Notes: generated from the sequence alone by a model not told the origin. A stretch of 64,000 nt of DNA from Massospora cicadina (GCA_022478985.1 JAKSZP010009303.1:124001-188000); one strand, 5' to 3'. Shown: positions 42,393 through 53,370, counted from the first letter of the stretch. Numbers and translations are program-made.

Positions 42393-43460
42393 ATGGCGCA
42401 GCAGGCTCAATTTAACGAGGCACTACCTCATAATATTGAGTTATCTTAATACACAGAACTAAAGCTTTGCTTGGATACAATACTTCAGACGCAGAAAGTG
42501 CTATTTAAAGAAAAAAGGTATAACGGATCTGCTTGACAAGGCCTTCCACCAACTACATCTGGTGGGTTGCCAAGGCATACAACTTTCTAACCGCTTGGAT
42601 GACACTACAGAGAGGCTACACTGTTCAGAGCGTAAATTGACTAGTGTTGCTGGAGCAGAATAAATCTTTAGTGGCAAGCTGTCCCCATATAACCATAATG
42701 GAAGCATACATGGATTTTTAAGTGGTTTTAAATTTGCAGAGGGGGGGTGTCAGATTGTCATAAAGCAAGACTGTTGTTTTCTCTGGATTTAGAGAGTGCA
42801 GATCAAGCTATATGTTACCTCAAGAACAGTGGCATAACATATCAAGAGAAAATTTTTTTTCTCCGCTTGTTTGGGGGTGTGGCGAAGATGGCGCAGCGCA
42901 AAGCCAATTAACAATACAATTCCAACCAAATAAGTCTTTGATGGAGTTTTTGGAGCAATTCACATCTAAAGCCCATGTGCTAGTGGGAGCCAATATTTTG
43001 ACCAATAAGGACATGGGCATAGCAATGACGGCGGCTGTCAAGCCATATTGAGAAAAGTATAACGCTATGGCCCACATCCTTCAAGAATACGCGGATCTGT
43101 TAAAAATCATTAATAATTTACATCATCTCTCTGTCACTTTTGGTGCTCCCAACATGGAACGGAGAGCCCCTGCAACTACCACCAAATTCCTGTCAGAAAA
43201 GGGCCCTAATAGCCCAGTTATAATATGCCAGGTAATAAGCGCCCTCTTAATACTTTGGCGGGTCATTTCTGTCCTCCTTATGCCCAACCAGCTCATTCTT
43301 AGCTGAGTTACAAACCCTCATTTAACTTATGACCTGGACCTTTGGGGGTGATACTGAGATGAGAGCTGTTTGCAAAAGCTTGTTTTTAATGTGACCAAAG
43401 AGGCCACTATGCGGCTAACTTCCCTGGCAAACTGCATGCTCATGCCATACCACCCACCCC
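42393..43460 (+). pseudogene. Gag of element B with a damaged zinc knuckle
   Basis: The start 'MAQQAQFNEALPHN' is at 42393. Capsid text 'NKSLMEFLEQFTSKAHVLVG' lies in 42812-43051, followed by 43067-43306. The zinc knuckle at about 43378-43422 reads CFxCDQRGHYAANF, where the expected last Cys is Phe and a stop replaces one residue. Several frames are involved. Confidence 0.7.
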
Positions 43461-43899
43461 AATCAAACAGAAAAAAGCTCAAGTGGAGTAGAGATGGGAC
43501 GCTCTACTTCCACTAATCCAAATCTATTTGTCCCTGTTGATTCCACAAAGTTAGTTTGCATCAGTCCCAGTACTCAACCTGACAACTTATTATATCAACA
43601 AATCTCCTGAGATATCTTGGACTTTAACCAAGAGAGAGATAATAATAACAAAGACTTGGAGTTCTGCCAAAATTTACAAAAACCATATGCCTGGAACTTC
43701 CTTGAGTAAAATGGTACAAATGAAGTCATATCCTCAGCTCATGTTGCATCCCTAGATGGGGTGAACATGGCGATCCCAGTAGAGAAAATTGCCCAGGATT
43801 ATCATCATGTCAGCACTGGTATTGTCACTGTTCTCAATAACAAAAAGCCCTTGGATGTTCATGTACTAAACAACAAAGGTTCTTCTTATTAGGAGTGTA

Positions 43900-44110
43900 C
43901 ATAATGTGATATTTCCATTCAAAATAAAAAAAATCCGAGCTTTTGTAGATACTGGCGCTCCAGTTAATATATATCCATCAAGCTCATGGCATAGCTTCCG
44001 CTGAAGTCTGATGTGAAACACTGAGTATTATATGGGACTGCGGAGGCACATAGCGCTGTGTCAGAGGGCGCTTACAGTGCATTGTCTCTGAGGTTCAGTT
44101 TAATTGGTGC
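43900..44110 (+). pseudogene. Protease of element B
   Basis: 'IRAFVDTGAPVNIYPS' carries an intact retropepsin site (DTG at 43948-43956). The continuation is frame-broken. Confidence 0.7.
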
Positions 44111-44301
44111 ATCTGCACCAGAGGTGGTTCTGCCTAATAATAATTATGTAATGTCGATCTAGGCCACGTTCATGTGGCAATTCAGGGCAGTAGTCAATAT
44201 GGCGGAAGAAACATTTAATATTCTGGGACCACGCATCCCCATCTTATTTTACCTCCAGTGGAGTCCTAAATGACTCAATCCGCTCAAGTCAAATCAATCT
44301 C

Positions 44302-44848
44302 ATGTATAGCAAAGAGATGATTCCTGTTCAATATTGGCAGATGAAGCGGAGGACCAGAGCCCTTCCTTACCAAATTTATGAGTACAATAGTAAACTGCTA
44401 AGGGATGCAAGCTCTTTAAGCATACCTTCTGGGAATCAGGTTATAATAGGGACAGTGCTTGAAATAGATGTCCCTAAGGGCTATACAGGGAAATTGTGGG
44501 GCCCTATCAGCAATTGCGGCTCAAACACCATGTGGCTCTGGGGCTAATGATACCAGGGCATGGGGAAGTGAAGGTTCTGCAAGAGAACCTACAGAAGGAG
44601 TCTATGACTGTCCAAAGGCACCAAGTGGTGGCTTATTTACATCTGACTCCTATTGATAAAGTCCACCATGTTCATGATTTTAGGTCTTGGGAAGACCTCA
44701 GCTTACATGTAAAGGATCCCTTAAGCGTAATGACTGTGGTTCTGCATGAGGCTCTGACTGGGCTTTCAGAGGAACAGAAAGATTGGGTGATGGCCCAGTT
44801 TGAAAAACATTGTGGGATACTTACATCCAATGACCATGACTTGAGATG
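44302..44848 (+). pseudogene. Protease to RT linker of element B
   Basis: Open pieces 44302-44547 and 44496-44864 include 'IIGTVLEIDVPKGYTG' and 'LTGLSEEQKDWVMAQFEKHC', typical of the region just before gypsy RT. The latter frame ends in the LTR of element D, which interrupts it. Confidence 0.6.
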
Positions 44849-46279
44849 TGTAAGTCCCGGGTAACATCCCCTGTGTGTTGATTGGGCTCTTTTCCTGTTT
44901 CTGAGTAAGAAGGTACCAAAGAGGGTGGCTATACCCTCATTACCCAGGGTGACCTCACTCACATGGTAGACGAGCGCTGGGTAACAGCCCTCCCTCTTTG
45001 GATCCCTCCCCCGGTGCCCACACTCACCTCAGAAGAACTTGTATGTCTGATCAGAGAAATTTGCACTGAGATTGCCAAAACGAAGTCAATCAGTCTGAAA
45101 TTGAGTGGAAACAATTCTGATGATCAGATTCCACATAGGCAAAAAGGGAAAAAGACTGATTCATTGGCTGGAATCACTGATGGTTTCAATTTGGCCAACA
45201 CCATGATAATCAAGGTTAACCCCCTCCCAAAATTGTCAGGGTGATCCCTGACGTGCAGGTAGTAGCATCAGACACCATTGACGAGGGTTTTAAGCTCCCT
45301 TCCAGCAAATCAGGCATTGTGGCCGATGCAACGCTTTTTACTGAATGAATGGCCCAGTGACTGAGCATGGGTGGGTTGGGCATCCCAAACCCGTTCCCAA
45401 CCAATTGGGACCACACATACGTGGGATGGCCCTGGGGGATTCCCGCTGCTTGTCAGGCCAAACTCCATCATGCTAAATGTTGGAAATGCAGTTGAGCCTT
45501 GGTTTGGGGGTTCAATGTAAAATTGACAGCAACTCGGCCTGCCACTGAATTCTTCAATGTCAGTTCCCAGTAAACTTATCTGCCCCCATTATTAAATAAT
45601 TTGCTGGTTAGGTTGAAATCAAGGTTCTTGATCCAGACTTATTCCTTCATCAATCAACCACTATTTAATCAGTTGCATCACACTGAGAAATTGTTGGTCA
45701 ATCTTCTTCACTTTTCTTTACAATAAAATTTGCCTAAAAAACTATCAATTTTGATTTCATTGATATCCTTCTGGCCACATTTCCGATGGCTTTTCTCTGG
45801 TGGCCCATTGGTCCTTATATCAGATGGGCTCTACCAGTACTGATGGTCACTATGGCCCCTACCGTCGTAAACTGAATTCAGCGAGCTAGATACTTCTGGC
45901 AATTCAACCCTGTCACTACAATCTTTCGCCAACAATATACTGGGATCTTGTGGCCTTACATCCACCATCTCCAAGCAAGGATCCTATCCCTTTGTCTCCC
46001 CAGTTGAATTAAACCTATCTATTGGTGACCTTGTAGAAACCACATCTGTGGTAACACCCCCTTCAGCAAGACCTCCAGTGTCTAGGGCGGTCTCCATTTG
46101 GTTTGTTCTCAGGTTGCTATCAACTATTGTCCTGAACCAACGATTTATAATTTCCCAAAGCCCAGCTCCATACAAAGTCATATGTGCAGCAATGCCTCTA
46201 GCATTCTGGCTTGCTTTTTGGGTGCTTATGCATCCCGACTGGCAGGCAGGTCTAAACTTCTTCTGCCGTTTCCATGACA
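44849..46279 (+). repeat. 5' LTR of element D
   Basis: The U3 part carries the frame VDERWVTALPLWIPPPVP (VDERWVT at 44966-44986), open from 44849 to 45244. The GGLGIPNPFPTNWD block (about 45369-45411) follows, with a Cys/His cluster CQAKLHHAKCWKC. A TATA-like CTATTTAATC (45661-45670) precedes the self-primer segment GTTGGTCAATC (45693-45703). The U5 frame starts at 45786. Confidence 0.9.
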
Positions 46280-46356
46280 TAATCGACCAACCATTGTTTC
46301 TAGCCACTTCTGCCCTGTTCTTCAAGGTGGGAGTTGCAGTAGTTACCCTCTACTAA
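45786..46356 (+). pseudogene. U5 hydrophobic frame of element D
   Basis: The first ATG after the presumed RNA start (45786) opens 'MAFLWWPIGPYIRWALPVLM'. It is interrupted by one TGA (TGG in the 3' LTR) and a frameshift, and then continues as the frame 46048-46356. Hydrophobic segments are around 'IRWALPVLMVTMAPTVV', 'AVSIWFVLRLLSTIVL', PLAFWLAFWVL (46195-46227) and 'LFLATSALFFKVGVAVVTLY'. The last lies beyond the LTR border. The layout parallels the C-family frame, including 'DQPL/DQPF' just after the LTR end. Function unknown. Confidence 0.55.
46281..46291 (+). promoter_or_regulatory. Primer binding site of element D
   Basis: AATCGACCAAC follows the LTR end after one base. It pairs with GTTGGTCAATC of its own LTRs at 9 of 11 positions and with GTTGGTTGATT of the solo LTR at 4074-5115 at 10 of 11. 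The ancestral pair GTTGGTCGATT would be perfect. Confidence 0.65.
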
Positions 46357-46633
46357 ATGAACGTGAAATCAGTTTCTGCTTTTTGTTGTTTGTTTGGTCA
46401 CTTGCCAATTTGGGAGTAGTATCCGCTCTACCCTGGAGAAATTTCTTCAGGCCAGCTGAGCTGCATGGATTACTACCTCTCCCCCTTCTAATAGCCCAGA
46501 GGAAAGTTCATGTGTTCCTTCCTGAGAGATAGTAAATCAAGTTCTTGACGCCCTCGCTGAGGTTCAAATGCGTTTGGCAATTGCCCTTAACAAAGCCGCT
46601 GCATTATCTCATGCTCAACAGGGGGTCAATTAA

Positions 46634-47017
46634 TTGGAAGCTGTGGAAGGGGACGCCTGTCAGTGGGTTAGAGGCCTTCTGCGCTCTTCCTCACAAGCGG
46701 GAGATCCCACTTTGCTGATTGCCGTCATATTGGCTGCCTTAAAACCCCCGGTGTCACACTCAGACCACTTATTCAGATTGCTCTATACTATGACCAAAGC
46801 CCCTAGCTTGACTTCTTTGATCTCTACCTTCCGTGAACTGGCTCCCACACTGGACCTCTCTAATGATATGCTTCAGGAAATTTTTAGATCAGGTTTGGAT
46901 TTGGTTTCTGCTCATCATGAGGTTTGGCCCACCTCAAAAGGAACGGTAGATCAAATATGTGTTGTTATGACTACTATTAGTGCCTCCTCTTGCCATGCTT
47001 CCCTCTATCAAAAGTGA
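46634..47017 (+). pseudogene. Gag of element D
   Basis: The 127-residue frame has 'DACQWVRGLLRSSSQAGDP' and 'LISTFRELAPTLDLSNDMLQ', the usual capsid pattern (W near the start, F-x-x-L-x-x-T-L-D later). It ends at a TGA, and the next frame (47024) is in the same phase, so Gag and protease were once one frame. No zinc knuckle. Confidence 0.65.
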
Positions 47018-47023
47018 AATTTT

Positions 47024-47533
47024 ATGATAGGATTACCCAATGGCAACGTGGACGTAGTGTCTACCATCGAATCAGTGATAATTTCAACTTCTGAGCCCAT
47101 CACTACTCCTGCGTCAGAGTTGCCTGATCCTGAATCACCTATAAATAAATCAGTAAAAGCCCATATGGAGGAAGCCAGTTCTCAAGACCTCGTTCTTCCC
47201 ATCTTTACTCCAGGGAGAGCCCCCAACCTTCCCCCCAATTTGCTATCTATTTCTTCAGTTGCAACAGAAATGCCCAAATTTTCCTATAAACAAAACTTCA
47301 CTTATATCTTATTGCTTATGAAGATTAGTATCAAATCTCACCATGTCTCCTTTGAGGCCCTGGTGGACACCGGAGCCACAGGTAATTTCATGAGCGTCAA
47401 GTTAGCCCAACAATTAGAACTGGACATGGACGCAGGTCCATCAGTGATGATGGCTTCTTTGGCCTCCCAGACATTGTATGTTGTCCATCGGCCAATACCT
47501 CTTTTGGTACACCAGTTTAGCTTTTGTGATTGA
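47024..47533 (+). pseudogene. Protease of element D
   Basis: The 169-residue frame has a Pro/Ser-rich N-terminal half and a retropepsin site 'ALVDTGATGNFMS' (DTG at 47366-47374), followed by 'LAQQLELDMD'. A TGA stops it after 'VHQFSFCD'; the strand end 'FPVILGVGWW' is read beyond in another frame. Confidence 0.75.
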
Positions 47534-47859
47534 TTTTCTGGTATGCCAAACTTGGTGTTTCCAGTGATCTTAGGAGTGGGATGGTGGCGCTGACAACATG
47601 TCAAGATCCACCTGGAGTCTAACATGTTGTCATTCATTAATGATCAACTGGAGGGTGAATTTCCCTTGATTGACACTCCTAAGAAAACTCAAGGTTGCAG
47701 TTCTATCACTTTCCTTGTCTCTCCTGCGGTCCTACCATCTGATTTTCCAGAAAGTTTAATGTGCTATCAAAGTATCTTTGATTCTGAAAATGTGGATCAT
47801 CTGCCTCCTCACACTAAGTAAGACCTGGGATTCCTTATGACGGTGCAGTTGGTGAATAT

Positions 47860-48577
47860 CATCTGTCCGTTGTACCCCCATACAGAGGAGGAGGAGGTTG
47901 TGCTCAACACTTGGTTGGATGATATGCTGAAAAAGGGTGGCTTTTAAGGAGACCTCACCAGTCGCATCCCCCATTGTCTTCACCAAAAAAGCTGATGGTT
48001 CCCTCCGTCCCTGCATAGATTACGGCCATTTAAACAAAGTAATGCTTTCCAATCCCTACCCCTTGCCTCTGGAGCAGACGATCAGCCAGGAAATTGCCAA
48101 ATCCCATGTGTTCTCTAAGTTGGATCTAGTGAACGCTTTTAGCCAGATTCAGGTAATGAAAAGGCAATATTGGTTAACAGCGATCCTGATGAAGTGAGGT
48201 ATTTTCCAATTCCACGTGATGCCCTTTGGCTGAAGAATGCTCCCACTACATTACAACATATGATCAACAATGTACTGGGTGACCTCCGGGTTACTTGCGC
48301 AGTTGCATATATTGACAACATTCTGGTTCACTCCCCGACCCCCAAACAACACACTATGGACTTGGAAGCAGCTGTGGCCGCCTTGCATAAGGCAGGCTTG
48401 TTCGTCAAGCCTTCCAAGTGTGAGCTCTATAAGGAGGAGGTTACCTTCCTCAGGAACCTCATCCTTAAAGATGGCTACACAATCCCTACCAATAAGTTGG
48501 ACGATATCCAAGAATGGCCAACCCTGACTACCCAGAAACAATTACGGAGTTTCTTGGGAACCATTATTTTCTTATAA
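47860..48577 (+). pseudogene. Reverse transcriptase of element D, catalytic box mutated
   Basis: 'KETSPVASPIVFTKKADGSL' and 'RPCIDYGHLNKVMLSNPYPL' (47943-48065), 'HVFSKLDLVNAFSQIQVM' (48108-48160), then after a frame change 'LKNAPTTLQHMINNVLGDL' and the box YIDN (48308-48319), where the second catalytic Asp is Asn. 'KCELYKEEVTFLRNLI' follows. The motif order matches C. Confidence 0.8.
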
Positions 48578-49066
48578 AATTTTCCCTGGCACTTTCCCAG
48601 ATTGTTGCCCCACTCCACCCCCTCACAGGGAAGAACGTACCATTTCGCTGGATGCCCAAATGCCAGCAGGCGTTCAAATCGATCAAAAATGTGTTCTTAT
48701 CTCCTCCTGTTCTGAAACACACAGATACCGCCAAGCTGTATATCATTGCATGCGATGCCTCCTCAGTGGCAGTGGGGGCAGTGTTCACCAAAAGCACGAT
48801 GGCTTGGAACATCTGGTTGCCTATTTTTCTGAAAGTTTACCTTCATGGATCAATTTTGGGACATCTATGACAAGGAGTTGGCAGCTGTAGCATGGGCATT
48901 AACTCATTGGAGGTATCTGTTACAGGGTGCTCAACATGAGCTAATGGTTTGCACGGATCACCAGGCTCTCTTGTATTTTTGTAAACCCAAAAAATTGGCA
49001 CACCGGCAAGCATGTACCTATTGGGACTTGTGCAGTCTTAATTTCAAATACGAATTTAAATAGTGC
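48578..49066 (+). pseudogene. RNase H of element D
   Basis: 'PFRWMPKCQQAFKSIKNVFL' (48640-48700) is the connection. 'IIACDASSVAVGAVF' (48742-48786) carries the first Asp. 'YDKELAAVAWALTHWRYLL' and 'VCTDHQALLYF' (48869-48980) carry the Glu and the DH. Three frames are needed. Confidence 0.8.
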
Positions 49067-49130
49067 ACCTAATGTATTTCCCAATTTTATCAGCTGCAGC
49101 CCTGCCCACTGTCCCTCAGACCCAGAGGAA

Positions 49131-50310
49131 TTGGAACTCATTACCATAATTCCTGCCACTCAAATCCTGTCAATTGTTCCCCCTGTCATCTCTTCCATCG
49201 CTCTTGCTCCTGATGCCTTGCTAGTTTCTCAGGTCTCAGCTGGTCAAATGGCCCGCCCTGAGGGTGTGGAGTTGTTTGAGCAATTGTCCCACCAAAACCA
49301 TAAGCACACTCTCTACTCCTTGGAGGAGGGTCTCATTTATTTTTGGTCACAAATTTGGGTTCCCCCTCCCTTCAGAACCGAGGTATTTCACGCATATCAT
49401 GATCCCCCCACAGTTGGCCATCTGGGAAATAAGAAATGCATTGACATGATCAAGCGGACCTACAATTGAGTGGGGTTAACCAAGGAGGTTCCACCCTGGA
49501 TCGCCAATTGCGTTACTTGTGCTTGGGCTAAGTCAGATCGCTCTGGTAGAAATGGGCTTCTACACCCCTTACAGCAGGTGGAGGGTCCATGGACACCAGT
49601 ATCCATGGATTTTATTGTCAAACTCCCCTGCTCCAACAGGTTTACAGCGGTGATGATGGTGGTGAATCATTTCACTAAATTTTCCCTTTTTATTCCTTGT
49701 ACTTCCACAATCACGTCAGAGGAAACTGATCGCTCTTTGTGCACCAAGTGTTCTCGATATTTGGCCTCCCACAGGAGATCATCAGTGACCATGGTTCACA
49801 GTTCACAGCACGGTTCTGGAGTGAACTCTTATTTATTCTAAAAATCTCACCTTGTTTCACCATGGCATATCATCCACAGTCTGACGGACAGACTGAGTGA
49901 GTTAACCAAGTCCTAGAACAGTACCTGCGTTGCTATGCTGCAGCTGCACAGGACACCTGGGCTAATGACCTTCCCCTTGCTCAATTTGTTTATAACAACG
50001 GGACTCACGCTTCCACAGGATTTTCTCTCTACAAAGTGACGTTGGGGTATAATCCTTCCTTTTTGGTTGGACCCTGCTTGCGGCCTGAGGTCCAGGCTGC
50101 TATGGATCATGCTGAATATATTAGGTCTACTCAATCCTTAGTGCGGGAACACCTCACCAAAGCTATTGAAGACTACAAGTGGTTTGCAGATTGTAAGCGA
50201 ATTCCAGGTCATGGCATAATGGTGGGCTCCTATGTTATGCTTGATACACGTCATTTGCAATGCAAGTTCCCTCCTGTAAGTTTGCAAGTAAGCGTTTGGG
50301 CCCCCATTTG
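49131..50310 (+). pseudogene. Integrase of element D
   Basis: The zinc domain is nearly intact: 'YHDPPTVGHLGNKKCIDMI' (49395-49452) with two His and 'IANCVTCAWAKSD' (49501-49540) with two Cys, with a TGA between. The core has 'SMDFIVKLPCSNRFTAV' with Asp, 'ISDHGSQFTARFWSEL' in another frame, and 'YHPQSDGQTE' (about 49868-49897) with the Glu, followed by a stop. 'DLPLAQFVYNNGTHAST' continues to 50310. Confidence 0.8.
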
Positions 50311-50452
50311 GTAGAGAAAGTCTTGGGCAATGGTGCGTTCTGGTTAAAGCTTCCAGCTCATTGGAAACAGCACCCCATCTTTCACATTTCCCAGTTGTCA
50401 CCCTTTAAGGGCACGGTACCCACGGAGCCTGAGCCAATCATTATCAAAAATA

Positions 50453-51042
50453 TTGAAGAGGCCAAAGTGGAGAATATCCTGGCATCCCATAAGTCCCATT
50501 GATACATTCTATATCTCGTGGCTTGGAAAGGGTATCCAGCTTATGAGAACATTTGGGTTAAGGCTCATGATTACGCCAACTGCATGGAACTGGTCAAAGC
50601 ATTTCACAAATCCCACCCTGAAGCTCCCCACACCCCTCAAAAAAATCTTTACTGTAATGGTGATCAGGTTACCCAAGGCGCACAAGAATGTGGCCCTCAT
50701 GCAGTTTCCCAGTGGTGGTGCCCTTCCTTTGAAAATGGAAAGGGTAATGTAAGTTCCGGGGAACATCCCTTGTGTGTTGATTGGGCTCTTTTCCCATTTC
50801 TGAGTAAGAAGGTACCAAAAAGGGTGGCTGTACCCCTCATTACCCAGGGCGACCTCGCCCACATGGTAGACGAGCGCTGGGTAACAGCCCTCCCTCTTTG
50901 GATCCCTCCCCCGGTGCCCACACTCACCTCAGAAGAACTTGTATGTCTGATCAGAGAAATTTGCACTGAGATTGCCAAAACGAAGTCAATCAGTCTGAAA
51001 TTGAGTGAAAACAAGTCCAATGATTGTATTCCACATATTTAA
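50453..51042 (+). pseudogene. Chromodomain of element D, reading on into the 3' LTR
   Basis: 'KVENILASHKSH' (50464-50501), a TGA, then 'YILYLVAWKGYPAYENIWV' and 'CMELVKAFHKSHPEA' form a chromodomain. The frame 50518-51042 then crosses the purine tract GAAAATGGAAAGGG (50731-50744) and the LTR border at 50748. It stays open for 98 more codons in the LTR, including 'DLAHMVDERWVTALPLWI' (VDERWVT at 50866-50886). After a TAA at 51040 the same phase is open again to 51261. Pol therefore seems to end inside the LTR. Confidence 0.75.
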
Positions 51043-52175
51043 AAAGGTACAAAGACTGTATCATTGGCTGGAATCGCCAACAGTTTCAATTCAGCCAACA
51101 CCACAATTGTCAAAACTAACACCCTACCAAAATCGCCAGGGATGATCCCTGATGTGCAGGTAGTAGCATCAGACACCATTGATGAGGGTTCGAAGCTCCC
51201 TTCCAGCAAATTGGGCATTGTGGCTGATGCAATGCTTTTGACCAAACAAACAGTCCAGTGACCGAGCATGGGTGGGTTGGGCATCCTGAGCCCATTTCCA
51301 ACCAATTGGGACTGCCCCTATGTGGGGTGGCCCTGGAGGATTCCCGCTGCTCGTTGGGCTAAATGCTGTCATGTCAACTATCAGATTTGCAGTCAAGTTT
51401 AGTTTGGGCGTTCAAAGTCAAACTGACAGCAACTCAGCCTGCCACTTAATTCTTCAATGTCAGTTTCTCAGTTAACTTATCTGCCCTCATTTCTAATAAT
51501 TTGCCAGTTAGATCAAAATTAGGGGTCTCAATACTGGCTTGTTCCTGCATCAATCAACCACTATTTAATCAGTTGCATCACACTGAGAAAATTGTTGGTC
51601 AATCTTCTTCACTTTCCTTTACAATAAAATTTGCCTCAAAAACTATCAATTTTGATTTCATTGATATCCTTCTGGCCGCATTTCCAATGGATTTTCTCTG
51701 GGGCCTATTGGTCCTTATACCAGATGGGCTCTACCAGTACTGATGGTCACTATGGCCCCTACCGTCGTAAACTGGATTCAGCGAGCTAGATACTTCTGGC
51801 AATATAACCCTGTCATTACAATCTTTCGCCAACAATATACTGGGATCTTGTGGCCTTACATCCACCATTTCCAAGCAAGGATCCTATCCCTTGTCTCTTC
51901 AGTTGAATTAAACCTGTCTATCGGTGACCTTGTAGAAATTACACCTGTGGTACCACCCCCTGCAGCAAGAACTCCAGTGTCTGGGGCGGTCTTCATTTGG
52001 TTCGTTCTAAGGTTGCTAATCACTATTGCCCTGCACCAACAATTTATCATTTCCCATTGCCCAGCTCCATACAACGTTGTACGTGCGGCAACGCCTCTGG
52101 CATTCTGGCTTGCTTTTTGGGTGCTTTTGCTTTCTGTCTGGCAGGCAGGTCTAAACTTCTGCCGTTTCCATGACA
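50748..52175 (+). repeat. 3' LTR of element D
   Basis: It aligns end to end with 44849-46279. It has the U3 frame described above and a U5 frame (51743-52189) with 'NWIQRARYFWQYNPV', 'FIWFVLRLLITIAL' and PLAFWLAFWVL at 52094-52126. A 1-bp deletion near 51700 separates the U5 ATG from the rest. Confidence 0.9.
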
Positions 52176-52360
52176 TGATGTACGCATAGAGTCATGCATT
52201 GGGTAAATATGGGAGACCACCCTCCAATTTGGTCATGGCCCATTTGGCGCTACAAAGCTGCAGAAGAAGTTTTCTCCAATGAAGTAGATAAATTGCTTGA
52301 ACAGGAGATGTTGGAGCTATCCAATAGTCCTTGGGCTGTTACTTTTTGATGGTTGACTCA
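52176..52360 (+). pseudogene. Start of RT of element B, after nested element D
   Basis: 'GDHPPIWSWPIWRYKAAEEV' and 'EVDKLLEQEMLELSNSPWA' (52226-52345) are the standard lead-in to gypsy RT. The frame is open, then hits a TGA at 52352. Confidence 0.7.
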
Positions 52361-53370
52361 AAAATAAACCCTCCAAGAAAACCTTTAATACTAATAGATT
52401 ACTCTCATTGATGGATCCTTTGATCCTTCCCAATTTATCTGAATAATATTATAAACAGATTACCTCAAAACCGCCTTTATTTCATCTAAACATTCCCAAT
52501 TATCATATCCAATAATAGCTATAATATTATAATGCTGATTATGGGATCCACTTGGGTGAATCAAGTGAATTTATGGCACAAACTTAATTGTACTTTCGAA
52601 CCTAGTGCATTTACAATTAAGAAATTTTGTTTTTAAGTATGTTGATCCTCGTAATTGGCACAGTAGTACTTGCACATGGATGGCCCAAATAAGGAGTACC
52701 TAGTATTATTGAGAGGCCTACTGAAGTCCCAATTAGGGGTACATCTTGATCTGAATTACATATGTTTTTTCTCCATTTATTATATTTTGTCAGCTGTATG
52801 ATGAAATATAATTGGGCTAATTGAGAGGCGAATATACACCACTGAGGTGCTAATATTAAGCCTAATAAGCTTTCCATTATGAGAGTATTAGTGCCTCCAA
52901 TCAGGATGAAACAATTGTAATAAGTTAATTCAAGGGCTGAATTAACTTGGGGATAAAAAATAACCACTGCCATAATCCATAGCGGATTGGCATGGTTTTA
53001 TTGAACTCATCTAATAGATGAGTATGGCCAGGAGATGCCCTAGAGGTATAAAATACTGGAGACTGGCCCTAAAATAAAAACATTTTTCCATTTAATCATA
53101 TCATCGTCTATATCATCATAAGGAATTTGAGCTTCACATTAAGAAGTGTAAACAAGAATTTAGGGGAGCTTGTCATTATTAATTGAGTTTGGGGAGTTTC
53201 CAATTAGAGAATGAAAAGGTACCCAGAAGAGCCCAAAAGAGTCAAGTATTGTTGTTTAGCTTTGTGAGCTTCCGTATGGTTAGGAAATACCATAAGACAC
53301 ATAGCATAATCAAGGATTTATTGGCCGAAACTCTTCCTGACTATTATAAAAAGGAATATATTTAATAAGC
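52361..53370. other. Unassigned stretch inside the RT of element B
   Basis: About 1 kb of AT-rich sequence separates the RT lead-in from the next RT motif. An open frame of 118 residues on the minus strand (52617-52973) is hydrophobic; I do not recognise it. A plus-strand frame lies at 53183-53365. It may be another insertion or a large unaligned part of an element. I see no repeats at its ends. Confidence 0.3.

Larger units (their letters stand above)
44849..52175 (+). mobile_element. Chromodomain Ty3/gypsy retrotransposon D, nested in B
   Basis: LTRs 44849-46279 and 50748-52175 begin TGTAAGT and end ATGACA. The flanking target bases are AGATG (44844-44848) and TGATG (52176-52180), four of five alike. 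The internal part encodes Gag, protease, RT, RNase H, integrase and chromodomain with many breaks. PBS and LTR show the same self-priming arrangement as C, with two mismatches. The LTRs are alike at roughly nine in ten bases by eye. Two solo LTRs (4074-5115 and 35745-37376) show this family was active here. Confidence 0.92.

Noticed and set aside
52617..52973. Mitochondrial insertion (NADH dehydrogenase-like) suggested by hydrophobic residues
   Set aside because: I could not align it to any mitochondrial subunit motif; hydrophobicity alone is not enough.
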